From Iris pallida (Eukaryota; Streptophyta; Magnoliopsida; Asparagales; Iridaceae), in assembly GCA_029216955.1 (NCBI GenBank), contig JANAVB010033216.1, positions 7,117,138-7,181,137 on the forward strand: 64,000 nt of DNA, written 5' to 3'. This document shows, in pieces, positions 1 to 12,161 of the stretch (positions are counted from its first letter, which is position 1; every line of letters begins with the position of its first letter). Made by a program: the position numbers and the translations under genes. Under the pieces are notes generated by a model, which worked only from the letters and a program-made list of their open reading frames with translations, was not told the DNA's origin and searched no databases.

Positions 1-2379
1 GGTATGGCTGCAAGAAATATAGATTCCATAACTAGGATAAGTATATCTAAATCAAGCTCTACGTCCTTGTCATACTAGCCAGTATGACTGCGATAAATCC
101 TAACTCCTCAATTAAAGTAGACATTTACCTTTCCCACTGTCCTTATCGAGTATGTTATCAGGTTATACCCTAAATTCCAAAATAAAATAAATATAAATAT
201 AAATATATTTAAATACAAACTCAAAGTTAACAACTAACCATCAAGATTCAAAATTCAACAATGAATCCATTAAAATCAAATTCAATAACAAGGAGTAATG
301 GGTGAATCGAATGAGTAATGGGTGAGTCAAATCAAGGGAAAAGATTTCAAATCGAAGTTAAAATAAGATTCTCAAGGGTCGTCCCAGGAATCTCTCAAGG
401 AATCCTTATAGTGATTGAGTATCCTCTCATTCTAACACTTTGCTTCCTATACTCTATAACAGGCTCGTAGTAGTACGACTAAGTCGCTGTACTACCACGA
501 TATCGTACTAATACGAATTAGGACCTGCATGGACCGGAGCGATGAGATTGTATCTCCCTAACCATCCTGAAGACAGATCAAAACAAGAAGCAATTACCGA
601 GAATGAAGCAAAAAAATTAAAGGAGGACAGTTGTTTTCAAAAGAAGACAATTAACAACAAGAATTAGATAAGAGTTTTCCTAATGTGATTGAGTACCTTA
701 ACTTATCTCCTATATCCTACTGCAGGCTGTAATGATTCTCTAGTTCGAGTACCACTACGAAATAACACTATTTGTGATTGGACCTGCATGGGCCACCACT
801 AAAAATGTGTCACGACCCGCACCCAGTGTAAGGGCACGAGACGTGGGTACGTCCAACCTACGTTGCAGTGTCGACGGTAGAACGTTGTCCTAGGTCCAAC
901 AATTAACACAATATAGAATATGCTCCAATTGGAGAATGATAAATATGTGGTACAACTCAATCACAATAACTAAGATGGAATAGAAGAAAGATAATCTCTA
1001 CAGAGAGTCACAGTATGAATAACAATCCCGATGTAAACCACACCATAATAAATCTTAATACAATCACAAAGTCTCATAACTAGATAATAATAACAGTCTA
1101 ATCTAACTCATGGCAAGTCTTCAGCGACTACTGGATCCTGCTGAGGGTCCAGGTCACATGTGTCAACTAGGCCTGCTCCATAGTAAGTGTCGCAGCAATC
1201 CTCATCATTTATAATATTTTCAATGGGTCTAGTCAGGACAGGAACGAATACATATCTCCCACACAGTTCATAACATGAAAGGAAATATGAAACAAGCTAT
1301 AGAATAATATACATGAACTGCTGATAAAGAAATAGTAGATAGACTGTAAAAAGAAGAACATGATATAGTGGAAATAGATATACATGATATAGATGAGAAA
1401 ACTGAGCTAACTACGTGATTCAGAGAACATGTTTGGTTATGTAAACAGGCTTAGGTTATACATGACTTAAATCTAGTTTGGAGTTATACATGAAATGGTG
1501 TAGATCACGTAACCAAATAAATACTTCCCCTGTCCCAATCAGTACACAAGGATCTGTCCAGGTTATGTTATTGCACATGAAAGTAGTGCGTCACATGGAT
1601 AGCTAGTCCACATGCACACTGGGTCATACATGAAGGCTCACATGATCATGAGTGTACATGAATGTCACATGAGTATACATGAATAAGTACGAATATAATG
1701 CGTAGACGATGCACATGATAAAGTACATGAGCACAATATACCCGATGTATTCGAGGGGATAACATCGCATGAAGAGATCCATATAGTACTAATCCGTGAT
1801 ATATCGTGACAGCAACAAGTAAACTAGTCTATAACAAGTAAATATGCCCAAGCAAGAATGAAACGGTTAGAGAATGTACTCGCCTGACAATCCAAGCTGC
1901 TGATGAGGATGTGTAACTGAACTGCAGTGATGTAAACCTATTTAGAGTAACCACAAGTCACAATATAGTCTAACATATCATAAGGAATGCCTACAATGCA
2001 ATTCTACATGATTCTAGGTCCTTCTAGGTCAAAGTCAACCCTTGGTCAACTCTGGTCAAACCTGGTCAACTCTGGTCAAACCTGGTCAACTGAAGGTCAA
2101 CTAGTCTGTTTACTAATTTTTAGGTCACCCACAAGTTTTCAAGTCATTCGGAGTTCGTTTGAGTCGATTTGGATCAAGTTTGACCCAAAGTTGACTTTTG
2201 TCAACTTGGTCAACTAGTCGGCCAACTCGACCAAACTAGGCTCCTAACGACGATCCTATTCTGTCCCAACACTTCCTATTGTCATATCACAAGCAATTAT
2301 TACATTATCTATATTTATACATTCATCACAATTAATATAGATATATATATATATTTTCTTTTAATTAATATAGATATAT

Positions 2380-2412
<33 letters not shown>

Positions 2413-2740
2413 CACATACATATATACATATATATAAGTTATGAAAAGAAACATGGTTGTGAGTGTGAGCGATGTTGAAAGGCTACTGGTAATGGGTCTC
2501 AATTCTGAGAAAACACAATAGAATGTGTCTACAAGAATATTCCATGTACAAAATACCACAATACATAGTAAACTATATATAAAATATATATATATACATA
2601 TAGGCATACATTTGGGTATATGTATATACCATGTATAAAAGCCAACGAAGGTTAATCTCGAACCTGGCATGAGTCCCCAGGTCTAAGATCAAGGCCTCAA
2701 CCCTTACTTTAACATATATTCGAAATTAGGCATAATAGGA

Positions 2741-3125
<385 letters not shown>

Positions 3126-4699
3126 CAATAGGTAAAACACCATAAATGCATAAAAATAGCTAAAAAATATGAATCAAACACAAGAGTCAAATCCCACAAG
3201 TCTAAAACAGCGTCCAAGAATCAAAAACTCAGAAATTATCGCATTAAATCCCAGGAATCAAATTATCACAAAATTCTTCAAATTTAATTTCAAGGAAAAA
3301 CCCAATTATACTTGAAAAAGGAAAACAAATAGGTAATAATCCCGCGGATCACTTCCTGCAAGTCCAAAATATCATATATAAGTTAACAAGTCAGAAATTA
3401 TCGATTAAAAGTCAAAGAATCAAAATATCACATTTCTATTCAAAATATTGAACCCGAAAAATCCAATTTCGACAAAACGACCCAAATCACAAAATACTCC
3501 AAACCAACTCACGAAACTTGGCAAGTGCGTTGGTCTCGACACATGGGACGTGCTCAGGTACTCCCGTGGTCGAAACCGTGTCTGTGTCGTGTCCAGAGAG
3601 TGCATATCGGAAAACCGATTTCGCGTGTCGAAGAGGGTGTTCTCGCTCGATTGCGCGTCACACGCGCAACGAGAAGCCTTGTGCTCGTGCACACAGCTAG
3701 GTAGGGTTACGGGGTAGGTCTAGGATACGTAGACATGACACGAAGTCACAGCGACGTGCCACAGCGGCTCGCACAAAAATGCACGGCCTGTGCGCGCGCG
3801 CGCGTGCGTGCGTGCTCGTGCATGCGATTCGTCGCTCGTGGCTCGCGCGTCAGGCCACGCTACGACTCGGGATCGAGTCCCTGGGTAGTCTAGGTATAGG
3901 GCTACGTGTTCCAACTCCTGGTATGGGTCCTCGACGTGCCGTGTTCGCGTACGAAGGCCGTATCAGCAGCGAATTTCATCCCGAGTGCACAGTTCAGCTG
4001 ACCAGTGCACGTACGATTTCTCCGCGCTCGCTCGACAAAACGTCGTGAAATTTTGCGGGCATGTGGGCAGAGGTTTCCCCTACATTCTCATAAAATTTCA
4101 CGTAAGACGGAGTTCTGTGCGTCGAGTTATGACGCACAGACAGCATGGCGTGTACAGGACCTTGTACGGGATCTCGTGCACGTGTGTCCTTGTCCGTTCG
4201 GATGCCAAAATCGTGTCGATTTTCGATCCATCTTCACCAACGTTGTTACAAATCATATAAGGAAGGATTTCGTGAAAACAAAATCGAAAATTAATACTTT
4301 TCAATTCTAAGTGGCATTTTGCCGAACACGTGCAACGTGAGACCGATACGTGTCCGATACCGCTATCAAATGAAACCAAAATCCTATGAAACTTCATACA
4401 CAGATCAAGGGTGCCTATATGGATGTAATAATGAATAAAATTCAGGAAAAACAAAGGTAGATCGGGATTTACCTATTGAGAGTCGGAATCTCAATAAAGG
4501 AATTCCCCGAGCGCTTTGTCGGCCGATTTCTCCCGAGCAAATGCCTCCTCCTCCTTGCTAGCAGTACTTCAGCAAGATCCTCTCCTTCCTACAAGCGCAA
4601 CAGAATTCTTTTGGGGAGAAACGGACTTCGGATGAAAAAGTTGAAATTTTTGGAGAGTGGAGGCTAAGGTTTCTCTTGGAGGCTAATGTATTTCTCTAC

Positions 4700-5290
4700 A
4701 CAATGAGGAAGGGGCTGCTATGGCCGGCCAGAGGTAGGGGTGTTAGGGTTAGAGTTTGCACATGGGCCTAGGCTCCCTAAGTTGCTAATAAAGCCCAAGT
4801 CAAAAAGGCTTTAAAAAGGCTAACTAGAAAATGACTTAAAATTCATTTAAATCATTCTAAAAATAACTAATAAATTCTAAAATAAATCTAAATGATGAAA
4901 ATTTAAGTCTAACTATGACGTTAGGTTTCTATTCATGGTTGGCTAAGGTCAAACCACTTATACTACCAAAACACCAATTCAGCTATCAATCAAACCGCAC
5001 AACAAGCAATTTAATTAATAAATTAATAAAATTCAAAGTAATGCACAATGACTAAAATATTCTTAGCCTAAAAATAGGTAATTAGCCAATCTAGTCACAT
5101 GGTCGAGTCTCCTTGGTCATGGTTAGTCTCTAGGTTAAGCAGTCTCTAGGGTTAAGCTAGCAACAACCAAAATCACAATACACCCATCTAAATAATATAA
5201 AATAAATAAAGAAAATCACCAAAAATCTTAATATGATTTAAATATTATTATTAAATGATAAAAATTACAAAAGTACAAAATTACCCTCAT
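4700..5290. other. AT-rich stretch, nothing recognised
   Basis: No open frame of note, no inverted or tandem structure that I can see. Probably old repeat sequence. Confidence 0.4.
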
Positions 5291-6076
5291 TTTTGAAAAG
5301 TGGTGGTTACAGTACACTAGTAGTTGGATACCTACCGAGTCAGTTCCCATGTTTCTAACTGCAATTGGATACCCGATTGATGCAGCTGTTGTAGTTATAC
5401 ACATCATTTATCCTGTGCATATACACAGATGTATTGATACCTAAAACCCTATGCCCAGGTTTGTATGAAGCAACATATGCACCCGGATTTTCTACTTACT
5501 GTTGTGTATGTATCTGATATTCAAATGAATATCCCTATAACCGATACCTAAGGTTCTAGTCCCATACGGGAACTAGTTGTTGCATATCCATATAGATGGG
5601 ATGATGCGCATCTGATACCTACATATCCCTGATAATATTCTGTATGTGTTATCAATAACTACACTTTCCTATTGCAATGCATACCTAGGCGATACCCTCT
5701 ACCTATGGGGGCAGCTACTAACCCAATACATGTGCCTAGATAGATACAGACGCACATGATACATGTGCCCAGATACCTGCTACTAACTCCTTTCATACCT
5801 GTTGATACAGGGAATGAGTCAAGTGCTCATATTAACACGCATACAAACTGATACCTAAGTTCACCCCTCTCTTACCCACTGATACGTGCACAAGGTTTGA
5901 GTATCTACATACCAATCTCATATAATTCTTGACATGAGTTGACTTCTAGGATATACCATCTATAGGAATTCTATGTGCTCCTAAGCAATACATCAAATAC
6001 TTGGCATCCTCTGACTCATATCGAATCTACAAGAGGAGATTAGATCATTAACTATCTTGTGTTGATACCCCAATGC
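5290..6076 (-). repeat. Non-coding stretch with recurring GGTATC motif
   Basis: Read on the minus strand, GGTATC or TGTATC recurs at least a dozen times at irregular spacings of very roughly 40-90 bp (for example near 6,066, 5,855, 5,690 and 5,570; seen on the plus strand as GATACC). The sequence between the motifs is not obviously repeated. No gene is visible. It joins at about 6,070 to sequence resembling a promoter/leader on the minus strand. Confidence 0.4.
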
Positions 6077-6360
6077 TCAATGCACTGACTTGCTAATTCT
6101 CGACTCTTCTATTCTCTTGTCAATCCCCTCTCGAACACAACAGGTCTGCTCGAACTTGAGAGAGAGAGCGGGAAAAGAGATTAGGGTTTGTGGTGAGAGG
6201 TTTTCAACAATTCTTGTAAAGAGGATCGATTTCCCACCTCCACTATATATATAGATATCACCCAGGTCGACAACAAGAGATAGGAGAAGTTCGATTTTTG
6301 AATCCAACTTGGATTTGAATTCAGCTTCTATTTGATTTGAATAGTAATATTGCAATTACC
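6077..6360 (-). other. Promoter/leader-like minus-strand sequence, unassigned
   Basis: A TATATATATAG box near 6,245 (minus strand) is followed by a pyrimidine/CT-rich leader with CTAATCTC and CTCTCTCTC tracts and then by GGGTATCAACA near 6,070. This could be the R/U5 part of an LTR or the 5' leader of a lost gene. The 92-codon frame here has no known domain. Confidence 0.25.
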
Positions 6361-6458
6361 CCCCTTTAAAAAATCTGGTTTTGCATACCCAATACTCTTC
6401 TATTGGTTCTAAGTATAACATGGTTACAATATAATTCCTTTAGGGTTTTTATTATATG

Positions 6459-6460
<2 letters not shown>

Positions 6461-6491
<31 letters not shown>
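6461..6491. repeat. (ATA)n microsatellite
   Basis: About ten ATA units at the point where the MULE-2 transposase fragment breaks off. Confidence 0.9.
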
Positions 6492-6502
6492 GTAATTTTG
6501 AT

Positions 6503-7160
6503 TCAAGGGTTTATAAACATAGAAATGACTTCATTAGTCTGTGGATGTCTTTTATGGTACTCCGCATAGTGATTATCGACAAGTACCTTCAACACTTGCT
6601 GCATCGCCATTCTTCCTTTCGTAGTATTAGTTCTCGACCTCGATAGTGCGTTGTAGATTGTCCTCATAGTAGACTTGTTTTTATCATTCTTCTGACACAC
6701 CACGAAATAAATTTGTTTAGGGGCAACTCCGGAGGTGGACAATTCTTCAACTAACTTCTTCTCGTCATTGTTCAATCTTCTGGCATATGGATGACCAGTA
6801 AGTGTCTCCGTAATAGTATGATTGTGCATCCCATTCCTGACTTGAACTGTCCATTTTCCATCGTATGTGCATACAATGGCAAGCTTGAACGGACAACCAC
6901 ATTTCTTTGTCCCAATCGTTTTCTCCTGGACTTTCCTAGCGAGAAGTTCATCTTTTTTACGATGTTAACCCTAAACACACTACCTCTTTCACATCCAAGT
7001 TGTACACTTTTACGACCCGCCTGGGATCGTATTGATCTTGAGATGACAATGACTATGTTGGATTGCCTTCCAACTTGTCTACACCATTATGCTGCTTCGT
7101 CATGAGATTCAAAACAAATATCCATCGAGAATAAATTGCCAAAATCAATGGCAAGAGGAG
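6503..7160 (-). pseudogene. MULE-2 transposase N-terminal fragment (FAR1-type)
   Basis: Conceptual translation on the minus strand, allowing one stop and one frameshift, matches the N-terminal part of the MULE-1 transposase: a block like DICFESHDEAA near 7,115, QAGRKSVQLGCERGSVFR near 7,000, KCGCPF then WTVQVRNGMHNHTITETL around 6,810-6,900, and STSGVAPKQIYFVVC. These are the zinc-chelating residues of the FAR1/WRKY-GCM1 DNA-binding fold. The frame shifts between the CERG block and KCGCPF. It ends after EVISMF, just where the MULE DDE domain should begin, so the catalytic domain, SWIM finger and OTU part are missing. Non-functional relic of the same transposase family as MULE-1. Confidence 0.75.
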
Positions 7161-7309
7161 ATTGTTGCCCTATAATCAATAGAAAGAAAAGATAGTTAAA
7201 TACACAAAATTTGAAAGTGTTGTATGTAACATGGTGTTCAAGAGAATGTTACATGTAGGACATGTCAAAGAATTTAGCTAACTAAGTTTGGACTTGCTGT
7301 ACAACAAGT

Positions 7310-7640
7310 CCATTTTAGGACTGCCAATTTTTTTGGCAATCCAGCAAACTACTATGACTGCCAAATTTTTTGGCAGTCCTAAAATAGACTTCCTGTACAG
7401 TAGGACTGTCAAAAATTTTGGCAGTACAAGCAGTATGTAGGACTGCCAGAAATTTTGGCAGTCCTAAAGTACAACAACTCATTTTTAGGACTGCCAAAAT
7501 TTTTGGTAGTCTTGCATACTGCTAGGACTGACAAATTTTTTGGCAGTCCTAGTTTGGACTTGCTGTACAGTAGGACTGCCAAAATTTTTGGCATTCGTAC
7601 ATACTGACAAGATTGTCATAAGTTTTGTCAATCCTATAAT
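7310..7640. repeat. Palindrome cluster in MULE-2 (AGGACTGCCA...TGGCAGTCCT)
   Basis: About seven short palindromes in a row, each with outer arms close to AGGACTGCCA and TGGCAGTCCT around an A/T-rich centre (AAATTTTT type), separated by 20-40 bp. Several arms carry point changes. They lie between an exon-1-like block and the transposase fragment, the position of intron 1 in MULE-1. Confidence 0.9.
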
Positions 7641-7699
7641 CGACTTGATGTACAACCAAAATAGGATTTGACGAAATTGGTCGGTCGGAGAGTTACCGG

Positions 7700-7751
7700 G
7701 ACTGCTTCAGAAGGAATGTCGTGTTCTTCGTAAGGACCAGGCTGATCCACT
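7700..7751 (-). pseudogene. Exon-1-like block of MULE-2 transposase
   Basis: On the minus strand the sequence GTGGATCAGCCTGG, followed by GAAGAACACG, resembles exon 1 of the MULE-1 transposase (ATGGATCAACCGGGATCA then GAAGAACACG). The start codon position reads GTG. Short and decayed; supported mainly by synteny with MULE-1. Confidence 0.5.
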
Positions 7752-8019
7752 AATAGATTTGATGAACCATTTCTTCTTTACATATGATTTAACCCATAAT
7801 TCCTACATTGTTACATAGAATTCAATTACTTGGGGAGAACGAATTACTTAGAAAACTTTATCATCCAAATTTATCGAAAACATACCGAATAAACAATGAA
7901 TATTCGTCGAAGATTTACGAAATTGGATTGGAGTGGAGTTGGGGACCACAACTTTCTAGGTTTTGGAGAAAGAGAAGTGAGGAAGGAGACGAGAAAAAAA
8001 AAACAAAATTGACTTATAT

Positions 8020-8173
8020 GTGGTCAGTGAGGAGATGTATAACCTCCTTGGCTAGGCGGACGGTCTCGGGATCGAACTGCAGGGGAGGCGTTGACAGTTG
8101 GCCCAACTGGCGTACAATGCAGCATGCACAAAGTTTCGTATGTTACGTCAGACATCTCAAAAGAAAAAAAAAA
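8020..8173 (+). mobile_element. tRNA-derived SINE with poly(A) tail
   Basis: The head resembles an RNA polymerase III promoter: TGGTCAGTGAGG (box A-like) at 8,021 and TCTCGGGATCGAACTGC (box B-like) near 8,066. A body and a CTCAAAAGAAAAAAAAAA tail follow. TTATAT occurs directly before the head (8,014-8,019) and directly after the tail (8,174-8,179), a plausible short target duplication. The body (TACAATGCAGCATGCAC and the CATCTCAAAA end) matches a second copy in inverted orientation at 31,467-31,668. The insertion lies within MULE-2. Confidence 0.6.
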
Positions 8174-8273
8174 TTATATACCTATATTTGGGCTAGTCCT
8201 GAGTAATTTTTTTCAATAACAAACTTGTAAATAAAAAAAATTGTACTAGTCCTAAGTAAGAAGTGAAGTGCCC

Positions 8274-8281
8274 CTTATAAT
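8274..8281. repeat. MULE-1 target site duplication, left
   Basis: CTTATAAT, identical to 16,397-16,404. Extending to the usual Mutator length of 9 bp gives one mismatch. Confidence 0.8.
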
Positions 8282-8391
8282 GGTTTTTTCTAAGGGCACC
8301 ACCCTTTTTGCTAGGGGCTAGCCCCAAATAGTTCAAGAATATTACAAGTTTTCCATCAAAAATTTTTGCTAGGGGCTAGCCCAAGCAAACC

Positions 8392-8398
8392 TATAAAT
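8392..8398 (+). promoter_or_regulatory. TATA box of the MULE-1 transposase gene
   Basis: TATAAAT 110 bp inside the left end and about 270 bp upstream of the inferred start codon. The following leader is pyrimidine-rich (CTTCTTCTTTTTTC type), as expected of a plant 5' UTR. Confidence 0.55.
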
Positions 8399-8666
8399 AC
8401 CAATTTTTTTTCATTTTCTCTCCTTCTTCTTTTTTCTTTTCTCCCTCAACTATTTTCTTCTCTCCTTCTCTTAGGTCAAAGAATTTAAACCCTAAATCTT
8501 TTCTTTTCTCCCTACATTTTTGGCAAATTGTTCTCTCCCTCAACTCTAGGTCATTGACTTCTCCAATTTATTGGTAAGTCATCGAACTAAAATATGTTTC
8601 ATGTTTTAAATAAGAATTTCACATATAAAAGTTGAATTATGTGTTAAATGTAGAAAAATATTGAAC

Positions 8667-11600
8667 ATGGATCAACCGGGATCATCAAATGTTCCCGCCA
8701 CGTCCGAAGAACACGTTCCCGCAACGTCCGAAGACAACTTTGATGCATCGGAAGCCCTCTTGGTAACTACATTTGAACTTGTCATGGGGTTAAAATTCGT
8801 GCTGTGACACAGAGGACTGCCAACACTCTGGCAGTCCAGATCATAGACTAGGACTGCCAGAGTGGTGGCAGTCCTTCACAGAAGAAGGACTGCCAGGACC
8901 CTGGCAGTCCTTCTTCTGTGAAGGACTGCCACCACTCTGGCAGTCCTAGTTTATGATACCTGAATGCAGAGTTTTAGTCAGTAAAGGTATTTAAAATTTA
9001 TGAACACCAATTGCTGTACAAAAGACGGTCTTGCTATTAACACAATTTGCTATTTATGGACACCAATCTTATGCACGGTCCTAATCTATGAAACATATTT
9101 GCTTTAGGATGTTGTCTAATTGTACTAACCTTTAAGTTTTATTGTAGGACTTGAGATCTTCCGATTTTATGGTACCGGCTCCAATTGCAGTCAATGTAGC
9201 CCATTTATTCTGGACCGATCTATGTTTTGAATCAAGCGAGGGTGCGGTACATTGGTTTCGAGAAGTCGGACGGGAAAATAACATTGTTCTAGTGATATCC
9301 AGATCGGCCCGAAATCGACCGGGACGACAAACTGTGGTGGTTGGCTGTGAAAGAGGTGGTGTGTTCAGAACGCACAAGAAAAACACAGTTATCCAAAGTA
9401 AAGTTCCAAGAAAAAATATTGGAACGAGAAAATGTGGTTGTCCATTCACGATACATATTAGAAATGAAGAAAAAGGGAAATGGACAGTAGAAGTGAAGAA
9501 TGGAACCCACAACCATGAGATTGCCGAGACACTATTGGGTCATCCGTATGTCGGACGGTTGAACAATATGGAGAAGAAGATAGTCGAAGACTTGTCCACC
9601 TCCGGAGTTGCACCGAGACAAATATATTCCGTCATACGATATGAAGATGAGAAGAACATGTCTACAATGAAGTCAATATACAACGCCCTAGCTTCTTCAA
9701 ACGCTGTCCGGGCGAAATCAAGAATGGCGATACAATAAGTGCTCAAGTTGCTTGCCGATAATCATTATGTTGAGTTCCATAGAAGACATCCCTAGAGTAA
9801 TGAAGTATTATCAATCTTTTGGGCTCATCCTGATTGCACAAATTTGGCCAGGTCTTTTGCCGACGTGTTAGTCCTTGATTGCACGTACAAGACAAATAAG
9901 TTCAAGATGCCTCTCTTTCATGTTGTCGGGTTCACCTCTACTTGGAAAATATTTCCAGTGGCATTTTGCTTCATGAAGAGTGAGAAACTTGAAGACTACA
10001 CATAGGCGTTGGAGAAACTGAAAACACTTTACACTGGTCATACAGAGCCGTCAGTATTTGTTACCGACAGAGAGTATGCCCTAATTAATGCTATTTGTAT
10101 TATTTTTCCTCAAGCGGATACATTGCTATGCACTTGGCATGTCAATCGTAATATTCAAGCCCAATGTAAGTTAAAGTTTTGGAAGGAGGATGGTAAAATC
10201 GACATACAGATTTTTGACGAATTCTACAATGATTGAAATTGTGTGTGGCGAGCATCTACGATTGCCAGTTACGACGCCGCATGGTACTTGTTCAAGCAAA
10301 AGTGGGAGGCGAGGGAGCCGACATGCATTTCTTATATCAAAGATACATGGCTTGAACCGCACAAAGAACAATTCGTCTTAGCATGGTCGAATGTGGTGAA
10401 GCATTACGGCACGACAACTACCAACCGTGTCGAAGGAGCACACTCTTTATTGAAGAGGCACCTAAAATCATCTCTCGGCAACTTCGTCTCTGTTTGGCAA
10501 GCTATACATTTATCAGTAGACCGGACGGTGAATGAAATTAAGGCATCATTTGAGATGAGTTTGAATATAGTCAAGCATGAGCATAGAAAGGAAGTACTCT
10601 TAGATGCTTTAATGCGCATGGTATCTCACAAGGCGTTGGCCTTAAAAGCTGATGAGATTGAAAGGTCAAAGTTTGTCGGGCTTGATCCTGAGGTTTGAGG
10701 GTGTGTATATCGACATACACTGGGCCTCCCTTGTGCACATCATATTAATAAATATCGCCGTGAATCCATTCCTATTCCAGTAGATGCTATCGATCAACGT
10801 TGGAGGCAGTCGTCTATGATGCCCCTGGTAAAGACGGACGATGATTTCTTCTCTTTGCCACAAGCGAAACTTCTCCACGCAAGGTGGTGTGCCTCAGTAG
10901 GAGCGGAACGTATGTCCATTGAGCTTAAAATCCAAGAAATTGCATGTTCGGTGACTACTAGAATGCATGAGCCGTCCGTTGTTTCCAATCCTAAAGGCAG
11001 GCCTCAAATAAGATTGACTAGTTCACAGAAGAGTAGGCTGGAGTCGACAAAGAGAGATCTATCATCCTTTGAGCATGTTGAACGAAGCTTACAGCAACCT
11101 TCGCCTGCACGGAAGGGCAAGCTTGTCGTTCGCCGAAAAATGGGAAAAATGGACCTCCTAAGAAAAGATACAGTTGCAAGCCAAACAACGAGTTTGTATA
11201 TTGACAAATTTCAACCTGCGCTTCGAAGTTACATTTGGTCTATTGTCGATGTCCCCGGTGATGGCCATTGCGGATTTCATGCTCTTGTAAGGCATCTTGG
11301 TTATGATGACAAAGACGGATGGAGACGGGTGAGGCAGGAGCTATACGAGGAGTTAGAGACTCGTCTTCTATTCTACTCCCGCATCCTAAGCGAAGAAACG
11401 GTTGCAAATTTGTTGTTAAGTATCCCTTGCACCGACAGTGTTACCGGGACAGACCACTACATGTCAATCCCGTCTGTCGGCTATTTATTTTCTAATAGGT
11501 ACATGATACCTATTGTACTTATCTCGCCGGATATTAACAATATATTCTTTCCGATGTGCGCTCCTCCGACGGACCACGGAGTGTCTAACCTATGTACTAT

Positions 11601-11811
11601 AGGTCTGATCGGGGATCACTTCGTTATACTAAAGATGATCGTTCATTCTGCGATTCCTCCACCTTCAACAGTTTGGTACAAAAGAGCACCGGTCGAAGCC
11701 ATCGCTTGGACCACACCTTTCGTTGACCAGATCAACCATTGTAAGAAGTTGTTGAAGATTGAGGAGCCAAGAGACTTACCTGCTGACCACTACGATGTCG
11801 AAATCGACTAA
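8667..11811 (+). pseudogene. MULE transposase fused to OTU cysteine-protease domain
   Basis: Two exons: 8,667-8,762 (ATGGATCAACC...) and 9,148-11,811; intron 8,763-9,147 has GT/AG ends. The joined frame is 919 codons without any frameshift but with stops at 9,736, 9,793, 10,003, 10,234 and 10,696. Domains: FAR1/WRKY-GCM1 zinc DNA-binding region (about 75-155; GCERGG, KCGCPF, HNHE); MULE DDE transposase (D in VLDCTYKTN about 273, D in VTDRE about 337, E in NRVEGAH about 457); SWIM finger (GCVYRH...GLPCAH, about 549-565), whose first Cys position holds the TGA at 10,696; and a C-terminal OTU-like domain (GDGHCGFHAL, Cys about 738; GDHFVIL, His about 856). By family, the transposase cuts and integrates the element in the nucleus; OTU enzymes usually remove ubiquitin, but its role here is unknown. 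As it stands no full-length protein can be made. Confidence 0.85.
8812..8949. repeat. Nested palindromes in transposase intron 1
   Basis: Five blocks of the type AGGACTGCCA-N-TGGCAGTCC. From 8,850 onwards they form one large palindrome centred near 8,895-8,900: the inner pieces GAGTGG and CCACTC and the spacers CTTCACAGAAGAAGG and CCTTCTTCTGTGAAG are reverse complements. The cluster is wholly inside the intron of the transposase gene. Confidence 0.95.
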
Positions 11812-11910
11812 GTATAGATATATTTACAGTTTGACATTTTGTATATGGAGGACCACTTTTGTATACAGTAAAATATGAAGTCCAGTAATATATATAGAGT
11901 AAATTTTGAG

Positions 11911-12105
11911 TTATATGTGTTTACCTGTGCCTACCTGTGTTATATGTGCCTACCTGTGTACTATATATGCCTACCTGTGTTATATGTGTTTACCTGTACC
12001 TACCTGTGTTATATGTGCCTACCTGTGCTATATGTGCCTACCTATGTACTATATGTGCCTACCTGTGTTATATGTGCTTACCTGTGTGTTATATGTGTTA
12101 TATGA
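11911..12105 (+). repeat. Minisatellite, about 20-bp unit
   Basis: Degenerate tandem copies of TGTGTTATATGTGCCTACC, some with an inserted TACTATA. Located 100 bp downstream of the transposase-OTU stop codon. Frames through it (Leu-Cys-Tyr-rich) are artefacts. Confidence 0.9.
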
Positions 12106-12161
12106 GTGTTCACTGTCACATCGTTTCAGTTTGAGAAACTCTGTCACAGAGTATCAGTATC

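Larger units (their letters stand above)
6440..8272 (-). mobile_element. MULE-2: truncated Mutator-like element, minus strand
   Basis: The right terminus reads GAAGTGCC at 8,265-8,272, preceded by GTCCTAAGTAAGAA; the same arrangement forms the right end of MULE-3 at 58,110-58,132, which identifies it as a terminal inverted repeat. Inward (minus strand) come a first-exon-like block (about 7,751-7,700), a palindrome cluster where MULE-1 has its first intron (7,310-7,640), and a transposase fragment (about 7,150-6,508). The left part is lost: the transposase stops next to an (ATA)n tract at 6,461-6,490 and I find no left terminal repeat. MULE-1 is inserted 1-2 bp beyond its right end. Confidence 0.7.

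Noticed and set aside
3420..4454. Cluster of overlapping frames on both strands
   Set aside because: CpG-rich repeat sequence with no domain similarity that I recognise and no splice structure; likely chance.
7808..8206. 132-codon plus-strand frame
   Set aside because: Covers the SINE and decayed MULE-2 5' region; no domain and the wrong strand for MULE-2.
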